From: Caballeronia udeis
Lineage (GTDB): Bacteria > Pseudomonadota > Gammaproteobacteria > Burkholderiales > Burkholderiaceae
Reading direction: 5' to 3'
DNA: 64,000 nucleotides
Assembly: GCF_001544555.2 (NCBI RefSeq)
Contig: NZ_FCOK02000009.1
Span: 1 to 64,000 of the forward strand
Shown: one piece after another, positions 63,195-64,000 of the stretch
Position numbering within the stretch: position 1 is the stretch's first letter
Layout of the letters: each line of letters opens with the position of its first letter
Notes under the pieces: model-generated
The model's input: only the letters and a program-made list of their open reading frames with translations
What the model was told of the DNA's origin: nothing
The model's database searches: none
Position numbers and translations under genes: made by a program

Positions 63195-63785
63195 TCAGAA
63201 GCCGCCTTTCTGCTTGAGCCACGTGCGTTCTTCGGCTGTTGTCTCGCGGCCGAGGATCACGTTGCGATGCGGAAAGCGGCCGAACCGCTCGATCACTTCA
63301 GCATGACGCAGGGCATAGTTCAGCCGGTCTTCGATGTCCTTGTCGCCGGTTTCATTGAAGAGCGCCTGGTGCAAACGCACGGATTCGTGCTGGCTTGCCA
63401 GCGTCTCGTCGTGCTCGAACGGCATGTACACGAACACGCGATGACGAAGCGTTGGCAACGTGAGTTCTTCGCGCGTATCGACCAGCATGCGAGCCAGCTT
63501 CAACGCTTCGGCGTCCCCGGCGAAGGCACGCGGCGTGTTGCGAAAACAGTTGCGGGTGAACTGGTCGAGCAACACGATCAACGCCAGCGCGCCAAGCGGT
63601 GTGGCGGACCACGCGGCAAGCCGGCCTTCCAATGCATCGTCGAGCAAAATGCCGAAGCGCTCGTCAAGCATGGCGTCGAAGCTTGCGACCTTCTTGAACC
63701 AGGCCTTGCGCGGGTGGCCGAACTCCGGTGAATCCGGCGCACCGAACCATGCATCGAGCACCGCTTGAGCGCGTGCGTCGAGCAT
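63195..63785 (-). CDS. DUF924 family protein
   Basis: A 196-residue soluble helical protein of DUF924 (TPR-like fold). Recognisable blocks are WFGAPDSPEFGHPRKAWF, ALIVLLDQFTRNCFRNTPRAFAGDAEAL and FVYMPFEHDETLASQ. Function unknown. It is convergent with the SDR gene and overlaps the upstream AlaX-like stop as TGATG, so it is co-transcribed with it. Confidence 0.87.
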   Translation of the reverse strand: MLDARAQAVLDAWFGAPDSPEFGHPRKAWFKKVASFDAMLDERFGILLDDALEGRLAAWSATPLGALALIVLLDQFTRNCFRNTPRAFAGDAEALKLARMLVDTREELTLPTLRHRVFVYMPFEHDETLASQHESVRLHQALFNETGDKDIEDRLNYALRHAEVIERFGRFPHRNVILGRETTAEERTWLKQKGGF

Positions 63786-64000
63786 CACGCGAACTCGATC
63801 ACAAGACGCCGCGTGCGCGCGCTTTTCTTCTCCACCTTCGTTATACGCAGCTCACCGATCTCGCTCGTATTGCGCACATGCGTACCGCCACACGGCTGCA
63901 GGTCGATACCCTCAATGCGCAGCAAGCGCACACGGCCCATGCCGACCGGCGGCTTCACGCTCATTGTGCGCACAAGCTCGGGACGCTCTTCCATTTCCTG
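63785..64000 (-). CDS. AlaX-type alanyl-tRNA editing protein, C-terminal part only
   Basis: The last 71 residues of a protein that continues beyond the window. The zinc-binding CGGTHV motif and the following SEIGELRITKVEKKSARTRRLVIEF are diagnostic of the AlaX/AlaRS editing domain, which removes Ser or Gly wrongly attached to tRNA-Ala. The N-terminal part and start lie outside. Confidence 0.88.
   Translation of the reverse strand, partial: QEMEERPELVRTMSVKPPVGMGRVRLLRIEGIDLQPCGGTHVRNTSEIGELRITKVEKKSARTRRLVIEFA

Overview
The window is GC-rich chromosomal DNA from a betaproteobacterium of the family Burkholderiaceae, most likely Paraburkholderia or Caballeronia. This rests on recognisable Burkholderia-type proteins (DUF2863, BspC-domain, DUF2818, DUF3619 and DUF3106 families) and on two gene orders characteristic of the group: tpiA-secG-tRNA-Leu-nuoA-N and ilvB-ilvN-ilvC-psd-pssA-leuA. 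It reads as ordinary core chromosome. No insertion sequence, prophage, CRISPR array or rRNA operon is visible, and both ends cut through gene context (an AlaX-type gene runs off the right end).

Layout. 0.4-9.5 kb holds small unlinked genes: a DUF2863 protein, a LuxR-type regulator with a degenerate receiver, a CbiM-like membrane protein, a BspC protein, an M14 carboxypeptidase, yaaA, a lone PIN-domain protein, a PLP aminotransferase and a glutathione S-transferase. 9.6-19.8 kb is a fatty-acyl-CoA island. A forward operon (3-hydroxyacyl-CoA dehydrogenase, crotonase-fold protein, histidine phosphatase, APH-like kinase, acyl-CoA dehydrogenase) is followed by a GST and then a reverse operon (two acyl-CoA dehydrogenases, two MaoC hydratases) with a DUF1178 gene upstream. 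20.0-36.1 kb is the complete 14-gene complex I operon nuoA-N plus DUF2818 and a Nudix hydrolase. 36.2-42 kb continues on the same strand with tRNA-Leu(GAG), secG, tpiA, a quinone oxidoreductase, pnp and rpsO. 42-46.9 kb has a periplasmic binding protein, a lipoprotein, and a beta-carbonic anhydrase next to a SulP anion transporter. 46.9-54 kb is the branched-chain amino acid and phospholipid cluster. 54.4-56.7 kb is a sigma factor/DUF3619/DUF3106/RDD operon. 56.8-64 kb holds a methyltransferase, an LpxH-like phosphoesterase with a glycosyltransferase, diacylglycerol kinase, a TetR regulator with a LOG-family protein and an SDR, a DUF924 protein and the AlaX fragment.

How they work together. 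The nuo operon feeds electrons from NADH into the quinone pool. The acyl-CoA operons supply NADH and reduced flavoprotein, and the kinase/dehydrogenase pair suggests a 4-hydroxyacyl-CoA route. ilvB, ilvN, ilvC and leuA make valine, isoleucine and leucine precursors, while pssA and psd make phosphatidylethanolamine.

The most notable unlabelled feature lies upstream of leuA. A strong sigma-70 promoter would start transcription at or next to the AUG of a 28-codon reading frame with seven leucine codons, five of them the otherwise rare CUA, overlapping two mutually exclusive RNA hairpins. It looks like a leaderless leucine-attenuation leader peptide. Other second-look items are palindromes overlapping the promoters of the acyl-CoA genes, a structured rpsO leader, a histidine-rich loop in NuoL, and a possible sigma/anti-sigma operon.
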